From NCBI RefSeq assembly GCF_021869535.1, contig NW_026262593.1, positions 72,978,822 to 73,042,821 on the forward strand: DNA of 64,000 bases, written 5' to 3'. Positions 59,001 to 61,867 of this stretch are shown here, piece by piece. Within the stretch, counting starts at the first letter, position 1; each line of letters opens with the position of its first letter. The translations under genes were made by a program, and so were the position numbers. Under the pieces are notes generated by a model that saw only the letters and a list, made by a program, of their open reading frames with translations, was not told the DNA's origin and did no database searches. This stretch comes from Mytilus californianus (taxonomy: Eukaryota; Mollusca; Bivalvia; Mytilida; Mytilidae).

Positions 59001-61867
59001 GTAAGTTTGAATAATTCTTTCAAGGGGAATCATTAGGGTTTTCAATCTTTATATGAATGAAATCATGGTCTGAAAGTTTAGGTATTCTTGGAGTAGGAGC
59101 AAAATTTAAACTAGTAGAACAGACAAAGGTATTAAGGTACAAAAAAATACTTTGTTCTTTATTTTAGGAGGTGCATTAAGGGTCCTTTTCGGCTGACAAA
59201 AATGAAGTACCCTGGATTAATTATTGTTGATCGGATACAAGTTTTTGTGGTTTTGTGGGTATAGGTAGACCACCAGTTTAAATGTTCAACAAAGTAAACC
59301 AAATCTATATGCAGACTTCAGCAAAACATCAAATTCAAATATCCAGGAAAATACAATTTCCCCTCAATCTACCAAAAATAAATGCATCCACAGTATTTTT
59401 GTGACGTTGAAATTGCATTTATTGTGAAGTCCTGAGTAAAAACCTTTTGGTTTTTAATTTTCCATACCTCAACTTGAAAACAGACATAAATTGAAATCTT
59501 TAATTTTTAAAAGTTCAAATTTCAATAGACCCAACTGTTTGAATAAAATTATTACTTCCGGATCCATTTCCTGTCAGAAAAACATTGAAATATTTTTATC
59601 CTATTTGCCGATATATTCTTTTCTCCGCTATTCGATTATACGATGAAATTAACATTAAACGTATAGGGAAGGTTTTGGTGTTTTAAAATAATATTACAAA
59701 AGCTGATATATACGTTTAGCCGATATCTGATTAGGTGGAGTCTGCTGTATAAGAAAAGCGGAATAATCAGTGGTATCACTGAAAATATAATCAATGTTAG
59801 CATAAAGGTAGGTATTTTAAAAAGAAGTTTGGAAAAGAGAGGCGGAAGATACCAAAGGGATATTCAAACCCTTTAAGGATGTTCGCTACTCTGTTTCAAA
59901 ATAACAAGCTTTTTAAAAGACTGTTATAAATTGAAAGTATATGAATAAAGGAACTAACAAAGTAGAAAAAAATGAATGGGTCCGTGTGTTTGTTTTCAAG
60001 ATATAAGCCATTGAAAATTTGGCGGGAAGTGGTTCTCTCTTGATTTTTCATACATTTAACATTGTCGCCTTTTTTCTTTCAAAATCTATGAAAAAATAAC
60101 AAGGATTTTATAAGATTTTAAAAAATTGCTTTTAAAACTATACGTAATTAAAATATGAAAAGAAAAGTAGGGTTTGTGGCCAAAATTTTTTAATGGCACT
60201 ACATGGATAAAACCAGAGGATTCTGAATATCTGGCAAAAATTCAAAACAAGAAGAGCGAACATCCTTAAGTTGATGACAATGCTAAAGCAAGTTACACAA
60301 ATAACAAAAAAGACAAATATAACCCAATATACTGTGGATTCATTATTATTCGTTGGATACCAATTTTCGTGAATTTCATGGCTTCAGTTAAACCACAAAA
60401 TTAAATATTCAACGAATGACAATTTTTCTATAGGCTTGTATGCAGACTTCAGCAAAACCACGAAATTAAATATCCACATACATGTAAGTTTTTCTTAATC
60501 CGTGAAAATTGGTACCCACGAAAATAAATGAATCCACAGTAGTTTACAAAACACAACCTAGAAACTAAAGACTGAGCAAGATGAACCTGGAGTGATCTCA
60601 GGTACTCTTGAAGGGTTAACAGATCCTAAGATATTAAATCAGTTTTATTTAAAATTCAAATTTGGATGCTCTTATTCGATAGTGCTTGTTCTTTGTGTGA
60701 AGTTTTAAATTTTCTAAATTTTGGAATAAAAAACAACAATGATGACAGGTCTCATTGTCACTTGTTTCTATTTTGATCAGCACGGTACAATCCCTGCAAA
60801 CTGGAGTTACGGAACTTGGTACATCAACAGAGAGACAGATATAATGATGAGATCCTGTCCAAAGACTTACTGATTGATGATTTGTCACCATGGGAAAGTC
60901 AACCACCATTGTCAAACTGGAGACCTAAAGGTTTACTGGTTGCTCACTTACATGAGCACAGAGGAAGTATTAATAGGTATGTAAAGATACTGTAAACCAA
61001 CTAATTTTCACCAGCCATTTATTTGCACGTCTTTCGCAAGTAGAAAAATAACGCAAATATAAATTGTCTCAAATATGTAAAACTTGGATCTTTCCTCATT
61101 CAACTTCATCAAGCAAATTTGAAAATCGCGAAATTAAATCACTGCGAAATGGGCTAGTAAGGGCTAAACGCAAAATAAAGTATCTGCGAAAATAAGTTGG
61201 TTTACAGTAACCTCTAAAATATCTATATATTATAAAATCTGATAACACTTAAAAACAAAAGAAATGCACAGAGGTCCATTAATTTCTTTGGAATGAAAAT
61301 TTTCAATGTGTACTACTCAGTTTTATAAAAGTTATTGATATGAGTCAAAATTGTGACACAATAATTCTGGGGTCTTTAACATAACATTTTGTGAAAATGA
61401 ACATTTTGTGAATTTTTTATTTTTGATGTCTCCAAACTTATATTTTCAACTGAAAATTAAAAGTTGACTCAGCTTAGACTTTTGATTATTTGTCTTAAAT
61501 CATCTAATCTCCAATTTTAAAATAATGAGCCACAGTTGTATACCAAATTTTACCAAAATCTGAGACATAGCTCATTTTTTTTTGTAACTTGACATTAACA
61601 TATATTTTACTCTCATTTTAAGATTCAAGGTGTCATATGATCATTTCTTTGTTATTGTAGCCTAATAATAAAATATGATGTATAAAAGATTAAGATTTTG
61701 AAAGTTTATATTTAAAGTATATTTCAACATTTTCAGAATCCAAGTGTCATGTGATCATTCCTACTTCGCCACAGCTTCCAATGACGGCTCAATAAAACTG
61801 TGGGAGTGTGACAAGTTAGAAGGCAAAAGTAGTATCAATAGATCTAAACAGACCATAAATCTCAAAG
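25972..61867 (+). CDS. PIK3R4: PIK3R4/VPS15, class III PI3K regulatory subunit (27 exons, 3' incomplete)
   Basis: VPS15 anchors and regulates VPS34 with Beclin 1 in the complexes that make PI3P for autophagy and endosome sorting. The 27 exons join in one frame into about 1052 residues; family length is about 1360. Residues 1-10 [10 protein letters not shown] carry the N-myristoylation Gly2. A kinase-like domain spans about 30-320, with the VVVKVF lysine near 54, HGDIKSEN near 145-152, DFAS near 165-168 and APERF. A HEAT-type helical region (about 330-760) includes [20 protein letters not shown] and [16 protein letters not shown] poorly conserved Ser-rich linker follows, then [20 protein letters not shown] and WD40 repeat 1 ([14 protein letters not shown]). 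Later WD40 exons are off the right edge. All junctions are GT..AG. Identification rests on close match to recalled vertebrate VPS15. Confidence 0.97.
26445..26582 (-). mobile_element. SINE body fragment in PIK3R4 intron 1
   Basis: GATTGGTGTTTAACGCCACT, GCGGCAGTCAGTTTTTATTG and GCCCAAAGAGAACCAC match 904-1165; the tRNA-like head is missing. Confidence 0.72.
26730..26860 (-). repeat. dispersed repeat F
   Basis: ATTGCCAATGAGATAACTAT CCACCAGAGACCAAATGA, TAGGTCACCGTACAATCTTC AACAATGAGCAAACCC. Confidence 0.75.
26914..27128. mobile_element. MITE G copy in PIK3R4 intron 1
   Basis: ATACTGTGGGTTCATTTATT TTCGTGGG at the left is mirrored by CCAACGAATAATAATGAATC CACAGTAT at the right; 215 bp. Confidence 0.87.
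27341..27465 (+). CDS. PIK3R4: PIK3R4 exon 2 (ATP-binding lobe)
   Basis: [20 protein letters not shown] then [13 protein letters not shown]. It contains the degenerate glycine-rich loop and the VAIK-equivalent lysine (VVVK). Acceptor TTTCAG, donor GTGAGA; one G carries over. Confidence 0.96.
27550..27697 (+). repeat. dispersed repeat H, partial
   Basis: GGCGAAAGATACCAAAGGGA CATTCAAACTC, GCCATGGCAAAAAAAAG, ACACAACATAGAAAACTTAA GACTGAGCAAC. Confidence 0.7.
27760..27850 (+). repeat. dispersed repeat I, partial
   Basis: GATGAAGATAAATCCAGAAA AGCACTTTGGATGCATGAAA, as at 41873 (AAATCCAGAAAAGCGCTTCG). Confidence 0.6.
27838..27995 (+). pseudogene. diverged duplicate of the exon 3 acceptor region
   Basis: It parallels 28062-28420 without the MITE: TATATTGACTTGAAGAATTT, TTTATTTCTGTATGTAATAC, AATGATAACATTACC, CTTTCCACAG then GTATTCGAACA. 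In the gene frame the decoy exon would stop (TAA) after seven codons. Confidence 0.78.
28135..28333. mobile_element. MITE J in PIK3R4 intron 2
   Basis: TACTGTAAATTCAGAAATTA at the left, TTATGATTTTACAGTA at the right. The tandem duplicate at 27838-27995 lacks it, giving an approximate empty site. Confidence 0.75.
28402..28457 (+). CDS. PIK3R4: PIK3R4 exon 3
   Basis: 56 nt encoding (D)[18 protein letters not shown], matching vertebrate [17 protein letters not shown]. Acceptor CTTCCACAG, donor GTAATT. A diverged duplicate of the acceptor region lies upstream at 27838-27995. Confidence 0.93.
28460..29440. other. PIK3R4 intron 3, little recognised
   Basis: 29160-29235 (GAAGAGCTTACTTAAAAAGC, GGAGCTTCCTCGTAAGAATA) is repeated at 33285-33370. 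The rest is AT-rich without clear features. Confidence 0.4.
29444..29593 (+). CDS. PIK3R4: PIK3R4 exon 4
   Basis: [20 protein letters not shown] then [20 protein letters not shown], nearly the same as the vertebrate kinase C-lobe start ([18 protein letters not shown]). Acceptor TTTACAG, donor GTAATG; phase 0 on both sides. Confidence 0.97.
29600..30360 (-). repeat. mosaic of decayed dispersed repeats, PIK3R4 intron 4
   Basis: It includes pieces like CATCTGACTTGGGACAGGCGC and CAGGCACATCTGGCATTAGA, related to the right half of the long F copy (TTAGGACAGGTGCAAAC). A block with CTGTACTCAGATTCAAAAAT CAACCAATCAAAATACT is doubled near 30150 and 30375. Confidence 0.5.
30654..30755 (+). CDS. PIK3R4: PIK3R4 exon 5 (catalytic loop, DFA)
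   Basis: [20 protein letters not shown] then [22 protein letters not shown] replaces the canonical HRDxxxxN loop, and DFA replaces DFG. Both are normal for VPS15. Acceptor TTTCAG, donor GTTAGT. Confidence 0.97.
30797..31230 (+). mobile_element. K element, copy 1, with internal 167-bp duplication
   Basis: A hairpin (TATACTCCCGCTTAAAAAAA GGGGGGGTATA) and a CCGTCAGTCCGTCAGTCTGT CC tract. The body TTTCTCAGGAACTACTTGAC AAGG appears at 30907 and 31074. The end is GAGCAGTAGCTCACAG. Confidence 0.82.
31623..31816 (+). CDS. PIK3R4: PIK3R4 exon 6 (APE motif)
   Basis: [20 protein letters not shown] then [11 protein letters not shown], a variable acidic insert and [13 protein letters not shown]. It carries the APE-type motif of the activation segment. 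Acceptor TTTTCAG, donor GTATGA. Confidence 0.96.
31980..32105 (-). repeat. dispersed repeat F
   Basis: GATGTGGTATGATTGCCAG, AACTTTCCACCGCAGACA and GGGCCTTCAACAATGAGCAA. Confidence 0.7.
32358..32555. mobile_element. MITE G, right end cut
   Basis: TACTGTGGATTCATAAATAT CCGTTGG at the left, TGTATGCAGAAGTTGCC inside, and AAAATTGGTACCCACAAAAA at the right without the terminal repeat. Confidence 0.72.
32609..32735 (+). CDS. PIK3R4: PIK3R4 exon 7
   Basis: [20 protein letters not shown] then [16 protein letters not shown]. Vertebrate: [22 protein letters not shown]. Acceptor TTTCAG, donor GTAAGT. Confidence 0.97.
32752..33146. mobile_element. TTAA-flanked MITE S, copy 1
   Basis: TTAAGGATGTTCGCTACTCT at the left, GGAGCAAACATCCTTAA at the right; 395 bp, starting 17 bp after exon 7. 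The copy at 59873-60269 is closely similar. Confidence 0.85.
33285..33370 (+). repeat. short dispersed repeat shared with 29160
   Basis: GGGAAGAGCCTACTTAAAAA GC, AAGCATGCTTGGAGCTTCCT, AATAAATCTATGATCCCTTA; nearly the same order as at 29155-29235. Confidence 0.65.
33745..33917 (+). CDS. PIK3R4: PIK3R4 exon 8 (end of kinase domain)
   Basis: [20 protein letters not shown] then [20 protein letters not shown]. It includes the conserved subdomain XI arginine (NHRLSAEEY). Acceptor TTTTTCAG, donor GTAACT. Confidence 0.97.
34270..34470 (+). mobile_element. retroposon-like repeat with (TTA)n tail, plus-strand copy
   Basis: TGTGTTTACCCTCTTTAAAT AAAGAATTTATTATTA is the same joint as at 5955-6050 (inverse). 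A long T-run lies inside. Confidence 0.65.
34828..34948 (+). CDS. PIK3R4: PIK3R4 exon 9
   Basis: It encodes (R)[19 protein letters not shown] then [17 protein letters not shown]. Acceptor ATTTCAG at 34826-34827 was chosen because it gives the same spacing to DDRII as vertebrates (DERILVIRKDLGN). Another acceptor (TTTACAG) 18 nt upstream is in frame and would add TYFNFR. Confidence 0.9.
35525..35797 (+). mobile_element. K element, copy 2
   Basis: TATACCCCCGCTTTAAAAAA GTGGGGGTATA hairpin, CCGTCCGTCCGTCCC tract, the same body as copies 1 and 3, ending GAGCAGTAGCTCACAG. Copy 2 is the shortest and may be closest to the parent. Confidence 0.85.
35932..36027 (+). CDS. PIK3R4: PIK3R4 exon 10
   Basis: [20 protein letters not shown] then [12 protein letters not shown], matching the vertebrate helical region (LSVEILLDRITPYL). 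Donor GTAAGT. The last 50 nt plus the donor seed a tandem array that fills most of the next intron. Confidence 0.94.
36028..37805 (+). repeat. exon 10-derived tandem array (about 90-bp monomer, 180-bp dimer)
   Basis: About 20 monomers follow the exon 10 donor. Each copies the exon 3' end (for example AACTACAGATATTATACTGG then ATAGTTCCTTATATGG), the donor (TAAGTTCTGAC) and about 40 bp of intron. The distal part is a dimeric 180-bp repeat: TGGATAGAATAGTTCCTTAT recurs at 36667, 36847, 37027, 37207, 37387, 37567 and (one change) 37747. Copies near the exon are more varied. The unit is a multiple of three, so long coding-like frames appear on both strands; these are not genes. Confidence 0.93.
37826..37876 (-). 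mobile_element. SINE head fragment
   Basis: On the minus strand it reads GGAGCCTTGGTGGCTAAGTG GTCTAAGTACTTCA, with A box-like TGGCTAAGTGGT, as in the SINE at 904-1165. Only the head remains. Confidence 0.6.
38033..38127 (+). CDS. PIK3R4: PIK3R4 exon 11
   Basis: [20 protein letters not shown] then [11 protein letters not shown]; vertebrate [21 protein letters not shown]. Acceptor ATTCCAG, donor GTAAAT. Confidence 0.96.
38170..38225 (+). repeat. orphan unit of the exon 10 array in intron 11
   Basis: ACAATGTTTCCTTATATAGT then AAGTTCTGACAGAGTTATTG and GCCATGGATAATTTAT match the distal array monomer base for base over about 55 bp. It sits 43 bp after exon 11, on the far side of that exon from the array. 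Confidence 0.9.
38700..38860 (-). repeat. dispersed repeat I fragment
   Basis: It includes GAATGCTCAATGCTGAATAT, TTGAAGAGCTATATGATCAT and AATAGCCAAATCCATCTAA, the reverse of parts of 41740-41870 and 27710-27800. Confidence 0.6.
38966..39005 (+). CDS. PIK3R4: PIK3R4 exon 12 (40-nt microexon-like)
   Basis: It encodes (S)[13 protein letters not shown]; vertebrate NDINIYPEYILPGI. Acceptor TTTTTCAG, donor GTAAGT. It is the shortest exon in the gene. Confidence 0.94.
39225..39400 (+). repeat. dispersed repeat F, plus partial second copy
   Basis: GGTTTCACTCATTGTGTAAG, GTACAGTGACC, then GGTAAAGAGTTCGTCTTATTGGC-type motif. A second start (GCTTATTGTTGAAGGCCGTA) follows at about 39358. Confidence 0.65.
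39845..39927 (+). CDS. PIK3R4: PIK3R4 exon 13
   Basis: [20 protein letters not shown] then QLAETGLR, matching the vertebrate HEAT repeat [20 protein letters not shown]. Acceptor TTTCAG, donor GTAAGC. Confidence 0.96.
40596..40805. mobile_element. palindromic MITE J (TACTGTAAATTCAG), full copy
   Basis: The left end TACTGTAAATTCAGAAATTA TTGCG is mirrored by CGCAATAATTTCTGAATTTA CAGTA on the right. It is 210 bp, and TATTGCGAT-type words repeat inside. Related copies: 28135-28333 and 1481-1635. Confidence 0.85.
40940..41050 (+). repeat. dispersed repeat M
   Basis: GCAATGAAAGCGCTGTTTCT, TTGCTGTGCATGTAC and GTCATGGATGGATACCC. The same order is found at 50420-50530, and inverted at 57955-58060. 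Confidence 0.65.
41142..41331. mobile_element. MITE N (GGGCTATTCCATTAAATGTA), full copy
   Basis: It has inverted ends of about 36 bp. The left is GGGCTATTCCATTAAATGTA TGTGGGAGGGTAGGA; the right ends TCCTACCCTCCCACATACAT TTTAATGGAATAGCCC. It is 190 bp with no ORF. A half copy is at 53660-53821. Confidence 0.88.
41407..41479 (+). CDS. PIK3R4: PIK3R4 exon 14
   Basis: It encodes (R)[19 protein letters not shown] and STTFQ. It starts like vertebrate RFLELVQ and then enters a variable acidic loop. Acceptor AATAG, donor GTAAAC. Confidence 0.9.
41515..41935 (+). repeat. dispersed repeat I, two units
   Basis: The segment ATCCAGAAAAGCGCTTCGGA, CGCATGAAATTAATAAACGT, GTTGTTTTCAATTTT occurs at 41523 and again at 41873. 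Between them is a block with GGACGATACCTCTGCTGGTG. Diverged relatives: 27760-27850 and, inverted, 38700-38860. Confidence 0.65.
42454..42560. repeat. short dispersed-repeat fragment
   Basis: TTTAAGGTGGTACCAAACACC TCGACT-type sequence with a following AT-rich stretch. It looks like a truncated mobile-element end by form; no second copy is in this window. Confidence 0.3.
42612..43298. mobile_element. hAT-like non-autonomous element, 687 bp
   Basis: The inverted ends are CAGTGTTCTAG and CTAGAACACTG. The flanks GGTATTTA (42604-42611) and GGTATATA (43299-43306) agree at 7 of 8 bases, consistent with an 8-bp target duplication of the hAT superfamily. Subterminal ATTTCCCGTC..GGGAAAGT motifs are mirrored by CACTTTCCC/GAAAGTTTG near the right. 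One 86-codon frame (42555-42815) crosses the left end, so it is not a gene. Confidence 0.8.
43438..43585 (+). CDS. PIK3R4: PIK3R4 exon 15
   Basis: [20 protein letters not shown] then [20 protein letters not shown] and LCVFFGRQK. This is the best-conserved part of the helical region (vertebrate [20 protein letters not shown]). Acceptor ATTTAG, donor GTAATA. Confidence 0.98.
44275..44345 (-). mobile_element. SINE body fragment
   Basis: AGTGTTAAACGCAACTTTAA and GCTAGTTTTTATTAGGAGAG resemble the SINE body at 26445-26582. Confidence 0.45.
44508..44554 (+). CDS. PIK3R4: PIK3R4 exon 16
   Basis: 47 nt encoding (A)[15 protein letters not shown], identical to the vertebrate segment [15 protein letters not shown]. 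Acceptor ATTTCAG, donor GTAATC. Confidence 0.98.
44983..45505. mobile_element. MITE L (CTGTAAACCAACTAATT) split by a K element
   Basis: The left end CTGTAAACCAACTAATT at 44983-44999 and right end AATAAGTTGGTTAACAG at 45489-45505 match the intact copy at 60988-61209. The K element at 45000-45293 is inserted just after the left end, so K is younger than L here. Confidence 0.78.
45000..45293 (+). mobile_element. K element, copy 3 (hairpin plus GTCC tract)
   Basis: A hairpin (CACCCACTTTAAAAAAGTGG GGGTATA) is followed by a GTCTGTCCATCC/GTCCGTCC tract and a conserved body (GGAACTACACTACAAGGATT; GCGTTTTCAGATTCATCACT; AACTTCCTGTTTACC). It ends GAGCAGTAGCTCACAG, itself a small palindrome (GAGCAGTAGCTC). 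Other copies: 30797-31230 and 35525-35797. Confidence 0.82.
45527..45628 (+). CDS. PIK3R4: PIK3R4 exon 17
   Basis: [20 protein letters not shown] then [14 protein letters not shown]; vertebrate [25 protein letters not shown]. Acceptor TTTCAG, donor GTAGGG. Confidence 0.98.
45697..45850 (+). repeat. dispersed repeat O
   Basis: TATGAGGGTCTGAATGGGGT TTACAGA, followed by A-rich AATAATGG / AGAGAAAAAATAG words, as at 50583-50830. Confidence 0.55.
45915..46049 (+). CDS. PIK3R4: PIK3R4 exon 18
   Basis: [20 protein letters not shown] then [20 protein letters not shown] and FLAHS. Vertebrate: [33 protein letters not shown]. Acceptor TTTTAG. The donor GTAAGT at 46050 is preferred; a copy 39 bp downstream (46089) is in frame. 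Confidence 0.95.
46035..46118 (+). repeat. 39-bp tandem duplication across the exon 18 donor
   Basis: CTCATTCTGTAAGTAGGTCT with GAGACCACCT is followed by CACATTCAGTAAGTAGGTCA with TAGACCACCT. The two GTAAGT donors lie at 46050 and 46089. The 39 bases between them contain no stop in the gene frame. Confidence 0.92.
46270..46470. mobile_element. diverged MITE G
   Basis: GTTCATCGTGGATGAATTAT TATTTGTTGG at the left, TTCCTATAGGCTGACTTTGT inside and GAAGATTGGTACCTGCAAAA near the right, with AATCCACTATATA at the end. It is older than the other copies. Confidence 0.5.
46825..47800. mobile_element. element P, TGTCTCGCC/GGCGAGACA ends with 166-bp array
   Basis: It begins TGTCTCGCCTTGACGGAGTC AAAAAGCGAGACA (a hairpin) and ends AAAAAGGCGAGACATATCTC. 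Inside, five units marked by GTTTGTGATTAG begin near 46906, 47073, 47240, 47407 and 47572. A short GGCGGCAGCGGCAGC stretch follows the hairpin. There is no ORF of transposase size. Confidence 0.75.
48019..48104. repeat. GC-rich palindrome (GTGGCGCCAC..GTGGCGCCAC)
   Basis: GTGGCGCCACCCCTCGCC at 48019 is mirrored by GGCGAAGGGTGGCGCCAC ending at 48104, around a loop of about 50 bases. Each arm contains the 10-bp palindrome GTGGCGCCAC. GC content is far above its surroundings. Confidence 0.8.
48401..48486. repeat. hairpin, about 24-bp stem
   Basis: AATATTCAACCAGTGACCGA ACAAC is mirrored by GTTGTTGGTCACAAGTTGAA TATT. Inside is a second pair, AATTAATTCATGCGC/GCATTAATTCACG. Confidence 0.7.
48691..48872 (+). 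repeat. 91-bp tandem duplication across the exon 19 acceptor
   Basis: Two copies (48691-48781 and 48782-48872) each contain TTTTCAGGGTATATGGAT, that is, the acceptor plus 24 nt of exon 19. The second is the functional one because it runs into the full exon. Identity between copies is high. Confidence 0.95.
48849..48986 (+). CDS. PIK3R4: PIK3R4 exon 19
   Basis: [20 protein letters not shown] then [20 protein letters not shown]; vertebrate [20 protein letters not shown]. Acceptor TTTTCAG at 48847-48848, donor GTTAGT. Confidence 0.96.
49030..49510 (-). mobile_element. element B, inverse partial copy
   Basis: It starts ATACGCCCGTTTACGGGACG, the reverse of the right end of 6389-7319. Tandem units marked by TTGACGTGAGCTCCC and TTGACGTAAGCTTCC follow (49178, 49335). 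A short GGGATTTTATTCA stretch is also doubled. Confidence 0.75.
49684..50340. mobile_element. fragment starting CAGTGGTGGATTTACCGG, inside element R
   Basis: CAGTGGTGGATTTACCGGGG GGCACAGGGGGC resembles the G-rich transposon ends (CAGTGGCGGATCC type) seen in many invertebrates. The right limit is unclear; a mirrored CTTTAAGTCCCCTTCC near 50308 may be more of R. Confidence 0.4.
50420..50530 (+). repeat. dispersed repeat M
   Basis: AAAGCGCTGTTCCTTTGC, GCTGTGCATGTACAT and GCCGTGGATGGATACCC, as at 40940-41050. Confidence 0.65.
50583..50830 (+). repeat. dispersed repeat O, with 27-bp start repeated
   Basis: TATGAGGGTATGAATAGGTT ACCA-type units repeat three times (50583, 50610, 50636), then GAATGGGGTTTACAGATTAG and A-rich words. 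Confidence 0.6.
51261..52482. mobile_element. 1.2-kb element, CAGTGTTCCAGCTAGG ends
   Basis: Perfect 16-bp inverted termini are at 51261-51276 and 52467-52482. TACTG flanks both sides (51256-51260 and 52483-52487). Subterminal GGGCGGTCCGCCCGCCC, CAGGGCGCCCTGCC and, at the right, GTGCCCTTTTTCAGGATTGG are related to each other. The end sequence resembles the hAT-like element at 42612, but here the apparent target duplication is 5 bp. No transposase frame is seen. Confidence 0.82.
52637..52807 (+). CDS. PIK3R4: PIK3R4 exon 20
   Basis: [20 protein letters not shown] then [20 protein letters not shown]. Vertebrate: [32 protein letters not shown]. Acceptor TTTCAG, donor GTAGAT. Confidence 0.93.
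52841..53010. mobile_element. G/C-run transposon-end fragment
   Basis: CCAGTGGGGGAGGGGGTTTC, two AACCCCCCCC runs and GCTGGATCGGCCCCTGAT. It looks like collapsed ends of a CAGTGGCGGATCC-type element. Confidence 0.4.
53660..53821 (-). mobile_element. MITE N, half copy
   Basis: From AATGTGGGTCATTGGTCGTT to TTTTAATGGAATAGCCC it repeats most of 41142-41331 in inverse order. The other inverted end is cut to AGGAAGGGTAG. Confidence 0.75.
53993..54049 (+). CDS. PIK3R4: PIK3R4 exon 21
   Basis: [19 protein letters not shown]; vertebrate LLKKLLSQGMTEEEEDKLL. Acceptor GTTTAG, donor GTAAGA. Confidence 0.95.
54117..54340 (-). repeat. dispersed repeat F, two overlapping pieces
   Basis: GTTTGATTGCCAACTATCCA, ATATGGCCTTCAACAATGA and, 80 bp on, GTACGGCCTTCTACAATGAG; the same motifs in inverse order define the F family. 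Confidence 0.7.
54490..54720 (+). repeat. dispersed repeat H
   Basis: GGCGAAAGATACCAGAGGGA CATTCAAAC, CACCATGGCTAAAAAAG, ACACAACATAGAAAACTAAA GACTGAGCAAC and GATCTCAGGTGCTCC. Partial copies are at 27550-27697 and 59841-60628. Confidence 0.75.
55250..55293 (+). CDS. PIK3R4: PIK3R4 exon 22
   Basis: [15 protein letters not shown]; vertebrate ALKDFMMKSNKAKAN. Acceptor TTTTTAG, donor GTAGGT; two bases carry over. Confidence 0.92.
55425..55750 (-). repeat. dispersed repeat F, longest copy
   Basis: GAGTGCCAATAAGACAACTC, ACGGCCTTCAACACGGAGCC, CACACCGAACAGCCAGCTAT, ACCACTGAACAACAGGTTCC and TTAGGACAGGTGCAAAC. It is about 325 bp and shows that the short F copies elsewhere are ends of a longer repeat. 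Confidence 0.75.
56131..56245 (+). repeat. 27-bp minisatellite with CTGTCTGTGTGTCC
   Basis: After CTCTAGAGGGGCATTATG, units of CTGTTATTCTGTCTGTGTGT CCAT repeat about three times. The layout matches other hairpin-plus-GTCC elements. Confidence 0.65.
56619..56768 (+). CDS. PIK3R4: PIK3R4 exon 23 (shortest form)
   Basis: It encodes (G)[19 protein letters not shown], then [20 protein letters not shown] and [10 protein letters not shown]. Part aligns loosely with vertebrate VIDLAALGITGRQVDL. Acceptor CTTGCAG. The first of several tandem donors (AAG/GTTAGT at 56769) joins exon 24 in frame. Later donors at 27-bp steps would add nine residues each. Confidence 0.85.
56755..56950 (+). repeat. 27-bp minisatellite across the exon 23 donor
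   Basis: Seven units of ACCAAGGTTAGTATTGACTG GTTCCCA follow each other (donor dinucleotides at 56769, 56796, 56823, 56850, 56877, 56904 and, decayed, near 56931). The frame reads PRLVLTGSQ repeats with no stop until 57091. Units 3 and 5 have GC instead of GT at the donor. Confidence 0.92.
57411..57462 (+). CDS. PIK3R4: PIK3R4 exon 24
   Basis: It encodes (S)[17 protein letters not shown], a basic linker segment. Acceptor ATTATAG, donor GTAAGT. The phase fits both neighbours. The sequence is not conserved, so the call rests on splice sites and frame. Confidence 0.78.
57738..57950. mobile_element. MITE G, clean copy
   Basis: TACTGTGGATTCATTAATAT TCGTTGG at the left and CCACGAAAATAAATGAATCC ACAGTA at the right form a near-perfect long palindrome of 213 bp, with TA at both flanks. 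Other copies: 26914-27128, 32358-32555, 59209-59396, 60336-60541. Confidence 0.88.
57955..58060 (-). repeat. dispersed repeat M, inverse copy
   Basis: GGGTATCCATCCATGACAC, GTACATGCACAGCAAAAAAC and GGAACAGTGCTTG, the reverse of 40940-41050. It directly abuts MITE G. Confidence 0.65.
58085..58312 (+). mobile_element. tRNA-derived SINE, head partly lost
   Basis: It keeps the B box-like GAGTTTGAATCCC and the body motifs TGTGTTCGATCTC, GATTGCTAGTTTTCCTG and GAAAATGATGTTAAACACC, ending CAACCAATC. The A box part is missing. Confidence 0.7.
58399..58495 (+). mobile_element. hairpin plus GTCC-tract element
   Basis: TGTCCCCCGCGTGATGCATA GCGGGGGACA is an almost perfect hairpin, followed by GTCTGTGTGTCC and CTGTCTGTCTGTCTGTCC. 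It is only about 90 bp upstream of exon 25. Its stem sequence differs from that of K and R. Confidence 0.7.
58584..58839 (+). CDS. PIK3R4: PIK3R4 exon 25 (Ser-rich linker)
   Basis: [20 protein letters not shown], then a Ser/Thr-rich low-complexity stretch and [18 protein letters not shown] is the conserved core of the linker (vertebrate [14 protein letters not shown]). Acceptor T-tract CAG, donor GTAAGT. Confidence 0.95.
59209..59396. mobile_element. MITE G, diverged copy
   Basis: CCTGGATTAATTATTGTTGA TCGGATAC at the left, ATATGCAGACTTCAGCAAAA inside and AATAAATGCATCCACAGTA at the right. Confidence 0.65.
59873..60269. mobile_element. TTAA-flanked MITE S, copy 2
   Basis: TTAAGGATGTTCGCTACTCT at the left and AGAGCGAACATCCTTAA at the right. 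The interior is about 85-90% like copy 1 at 32752-33146. TTAA at both borders fits piggyBac-type target choice. Confidence 0.85.
60336..60541. mobile_element. MITE G, clean copy
   Basis: TACTGTGGATTCATTATTAT TCGTTGG at the left, CCCACGAAAATAAATGAATC CACAGTA at the right. Confidence 0.87.
60781..60976 (+). CDS. PIK3R4: PIK3R4 exon 26 (start of WD40 region)
   Basis: It encodes (T)[19 protein letters not shown], then [20 protein letters not shown] and [11 protein letters not shown]. Vertebrate: [20 protein letters not shown]. Acceptor TGATCAG, donor GTATGT. It leads into the first propeller blade. Confidence 0.97.
60988..61209. mobile_element. MITE L, intact copy
   Basis: TACTGTAAACCAACTAATTT at the left is mirrored by AAATAAGTTGGTTTACAGTA at the right. 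It is 222 bp and starts 11 bp after the exon 26 donor. Confidence 0.85.
61737..61867 (+). CDS. PIK3R4: PIK3R4 exon 27 (WD40 repeat 1), last in window
   Basis: It encodes (R)[19 protein letters not shown] then [34 protein letters not shown] is the first WD40 blade (vertebrate LFATCSNDGTVKIWN). Acceptor TTTTCAG, donor GTAATT; one base carries over. No later exon was found before 64000. Confidence 0.96.

Larger units (their letters stand above)
59841..60628 (+). repeat. dispersed repeat H with two MITEs inserted
   Basis: H sequence (GGCGGAAGATACCAAAGGGA) stops at 59872 and resumes at about 60542 (ACACAACCTAGAAACTAAAG ACTGAGCAA, GATCTCAGGTACTC). A TTAA-flanked MITE (59873-60269) and a MITE G (60336-60541) lie between. 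Confidence 0.7.
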
